Shown here: piece by piece, positions 61,543-64,000 of the stretch | Layout of the letters: each line of letters begins with the position of its first letter | How positions within the stretch are numbered: position 1 is the first letter of the stretch | Assembly (NCBI RefSeq): GCF_000224145.3 | Contig: NC_020167.2 | Location: 6,640,862 to 6,704,861, forward strand | Reading direction: 5' to 3' | DNA length: 64,000 nucleotides | From: Ciona intestinalis | Lineage: Eukaryota; Chordata; Ascidiacea; Phlebobranchia; Cionidae | Made by a program: the position numbers and the translations under genes | The notes under the pieces: model-generated | Database searches by the model: none | What the model was told of the DNA's origin: nothing | What the model saw: the letters and a program-made list of their open reading frames with translations, nothing else

Positions 61543-64000
61543 TTACGCCTCATCATTTTGATAATGCGTAAGAACTCTAGCGCTTGGATCTACCGCTTCG
61601 ATCCATTTAGGCAACCATTGGTATGGGATCAGCTTCGACAGTTGTGGGCCGAACTTTGATTCAAAGATTTGTCTATAGTAGAGCGCCTCTTTTGTTTTAG
61701 GGGTGTGGAATGGGTGTGTTTCTTTTGCTTTTGCGAGAGCATCGTCACTCACCTAAAGAAGACGTTATTGTAAATTAACCAACTAAAAGCAAAAAAATGT
61801 TTTGTTCTACTGTATATTGGTGAGATTCTATACTACAGCGAGGGGGGCCGACGAACCAAATATTCGGCCTAAGTTGGTCCAATACAACAAAACAAACAAC
61901 TATAATTGTTGCCTCATCGCCCACAAAAATCATACACCGCTCAACATTTTAACTTTTAGGGATTGCAGGCTTTACTTTTTTCTGGGTTTGCAGGTCATAA
62001 GTAGCAGAAATTGCGATATCTCATTAACTCATATTGCCCATATAGGCAATTACATCGGTTATAGCGGACTAAAACGGACCCACAGCACTCGTTTGTATAT
62101 ACAAGGTTGTTGTAAAGTCTGAATGTGTTGTATACAAGTTGTTCTAGAGTTGGCATCTCCCGTATTTGTAAGCCAGCACGAGGTGCGGTAGGAAACAGAA
62201 CCCTCAGTTATAAGGAACTTGCCATGCAACGCGAGCGTAAAAAGGTTACATTCATTCATTTTTTTCTCTAACTCTAAACCAAACATTGACTTTACCCTGC
62301 TCTCGATATGTTCTTGTAGAATCTCAAACCAAGATCTTCGCTTCGAGGCAACTCCATCGCTGAATGCTTCCTTGCGTCTCCATAATATTTCAGATGGTAT
62401 GAGATCCGATTCATCGAACGCGGAACGAAGAAGGAATTTCTCAATGTTTCCCTTAAGGTATGGTTTAATAAAAAAAATGGCTAAAATAAAAACGTATATT
62501 TAAAAAGACAAATGACATTTTGCGGATAACTTCTTCTCTTTATATTCGCTGTTTTGATTAGTTCGGTTTTCGTTAATGTAGTATAGCGATAAATGATATT
62601 TGTGTTAAAACATTATAAAAGAATAAGGGGAACTAGTTTAGTATCGATAAGAAGCAGCAGGCGCTAATAAATACATAGAAAATAACAATTCCTACTAATG
62701 GCATACAAAATAGTTTTATACCGCATTGGGATTTTAAAAAAATGCTTTTTAAAAATTGGACAATCTGTTTTTGTTCGTTTTCAATAGAAGTAATATGCAA
62801 ATTTTAACTATAATTGTGCAATGTGCAGTTCAAGCTTTTGCGGTTGTAATAAATATGGAGAATTACGATCCAAATAGCAATACTGCGACTGATAGTCAAT
62901 AAACAGTACATGTGTGAAATGAAATAGGGAAGTTTATCAAAGAATATTATTGGGTTATTTCCGCTCATAAAATAATATTTATAAATCCATAATTCATTGC
63001 ACCACGAGAATTTATTATAGGTTTCGTTGTGTAACCGGAGATAATAAAAATGATATACCCCCTATAAAATCATCTCCGTTACTTTAAACCTGCTTTGCCG
63101 TTTGTATTTTAAATGAATTAACTACGCAACTCATGCGACCTGCGAATTAAGCAAGAACTTTTGATTACACTATATGGGTATATTTACACAGTGGAAAATT
63201 CTAAAGTTTTAAACCGTTTGGTATTTATTATCTAGGTAAAAATAATGTAGGGGGATTTTAAATTTTTAGACATTGGTATAAGTCTTTGTGTTGTACCTAT
63301 CCGCGGTATATATGTTACCTCACTCGGGGCCCGTTTTTCTGCCGGCAACGATAGATAGTAAGACGTTAGGGCGTGGTCCAAGAATGGTGCTCGAACTTCC
63401 AGCCCATGCGCGGCTGTCGAGCGATCGGTACGTAACACATCGAAAAGATAGAGATCAGATAATAGCCGTCTAAGAAAAGAATCATGTTTAAAATGCGTAT
63501 TTGAGGCTGTTGTTGTTAATGAATGAATGTAGCTGAATTATCTTTGCGTTTCGGGAATTTCGAGAGTCCTTATAACACCAGTGTTTTGTTTCACGCACCT
63601 CGTGCCCGCTTATGAGTGAATGCACGACTGGGGGGGAATTTGTCGTTAACTGTGTTGCCAGATAGATCATACACTCTTCGGTAACTATTTTTGCCAATAC
63701 GTTCACAAGAGTATATAACATTGTCGAGCCTCGTTGTTCGTATTGAAAATATATAAGCACCACTGTTGCAACTGTTATGCATGTCATCATTACGTCACGC
63801 ACCTGCTTTCGACGTCCCCTTCTTCTTGGGTTGGTTGTTTATAAAAGTAGATGTAACCTTGAGCGAGCTCGTCAGCGCCCTCTCCCGACATGATTACGAT
63901 TGTGTCCGTGTTCTGACTGATGTACTTTGATAACAAGTACATTGCTAAAAAAATTGCATCAATTTTTAATCAAAGTTTAATTCTAAATATTATAGAAATT
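61543..64000 (-). CDS. ASNS: asparagine synthetase (glutamine-hydrolysing), C-terminal part
   Basis: Makes asparagine from aspartate, ATP and glutamine in the cytosol. Only the 3' part is in the window; exons seen in minus order: 63944-63803, 63469-63319, an exon ending at a donor just below 62310 and starting near 62455, and 61752-61543. These give [20 protein letters not shown] with [38 protein letters not shown] with [11 protein letters not shown] and [34 protein letters not shown] with [13 protein letters not shown] and [13 protein letters not shown], and [20 protein letters not shown] with [20 protein letters not shown] and a stop. The SGEGADEL motif and LDH-type residues are conserved. 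The PP-loop (SGGLDSS) and the N-terminal amidotransferase domain (Cys2) should lie beyond the right end. Confidence 0.93.
62160..62262 (+). repeat. SINE tail fragment in an ASNS intron
   Basis: TATTTGTAAGCCAGCACGAG, GGAAACAGAACCCTCAGTTA, GCAACGCGAGCGTAAAAAGG and TTACATTCATTCAT follow the SINE 3' order. It has the CATT tail. Confidence 0.6.
63505..63640 (-). repeat. SINE 3' fragment in an ASNS intron
   Basis: GAATGAATGTAGCTGAATTA, GAGTCCTTATAACACCAGTG and TTTCACGCACCTCGTGCCCG, CTTATGAGTGAATGCAC. The reversed CATT tail is the start. Confidence 0.65.

Overview
The window looks like nuclear DNA of a tunicate, most probably Ciona (intestinalis/robusta type). The genes are chordate-like with small AT-rich introns. 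Compact repeats sit in almost every intron: a ~200 bp element with GTAGGGTGGGG-type inverted ends, and a tRNA-headed SINE with a CATT-repeat tail. Likely trans-splice acceptors lie just upstream of some start codons. The species call rests on this general character and not on a database search.

Layout, left to right. 1-2704 is repeat-rich upstream DNA. A tyrosine hydroxylase gene (TH, 2705-7580, +) is followed by 7-dehydrocholesterol reductase (DHCR7, 9026-13642, +). A PP2C phosphatase of the PPM1D/Wip1 type (14740-18272, -) faces DHCR7 tail to tail and is divergent from ribosomal protein L7 (RPL7, 19014-22463, +). A 17-exon FERM gene of the EPB41L4A type (24230-33948, -) and an unrecognised eight-helix membrane protein gene (34539-37069, -) come next. 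After a 2.4 kb spacer follow CPSF3 (39473-46990, +), then REXO4 and ALG1 in tandem (48616-55491, +), then CXXC1 and WBP2 in tandem on the other strand (60430-55919, -). A degenerate tRNA-Ser-like sequence (60717-60790, +) and the 3' part of asparagine synthetase (ASNS, 61543 to beyond 63944, -) close the window.

For the multi-exon genes I joined exons by eye using GT/AG borders and reading phase. The summed coding lengths are all multiples of three, and protein lengths are close to their families (for example DHCR7 475 aa, CPSF3 690 aa, ALG1 465 aa). The genes are mainly housekeeping (sterol synthesis, 3' end processing, N-glycosylation, translation, chromatin) plus one neurotransmitter gene (TH). 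They do not form one pathway. The most notable organisation is two tight same-strand pairs, REXO4-ALG1 and CXXC1-WBP2. In each the upstream gene has no introns and the downstream gene starts just after an acceptor-like AG, which suggests trans-spliced operons.

The unusual items are a TH that keeps the Ser40-type and Asp425-type hallmarks but ends before the usual tetramerisation helix, the orphan eight-helix protein, a long-TIR element with 9 bp target duplications that carries a tRNA-like pol III promoter inside an RPL7 intron, an intact-looking hAT-type MITE, and a 101 bp fold-back in an ALG1 intron. I did not find a bacterial-style system, CRISPR array, retrovirus-like element or other large mobile element.
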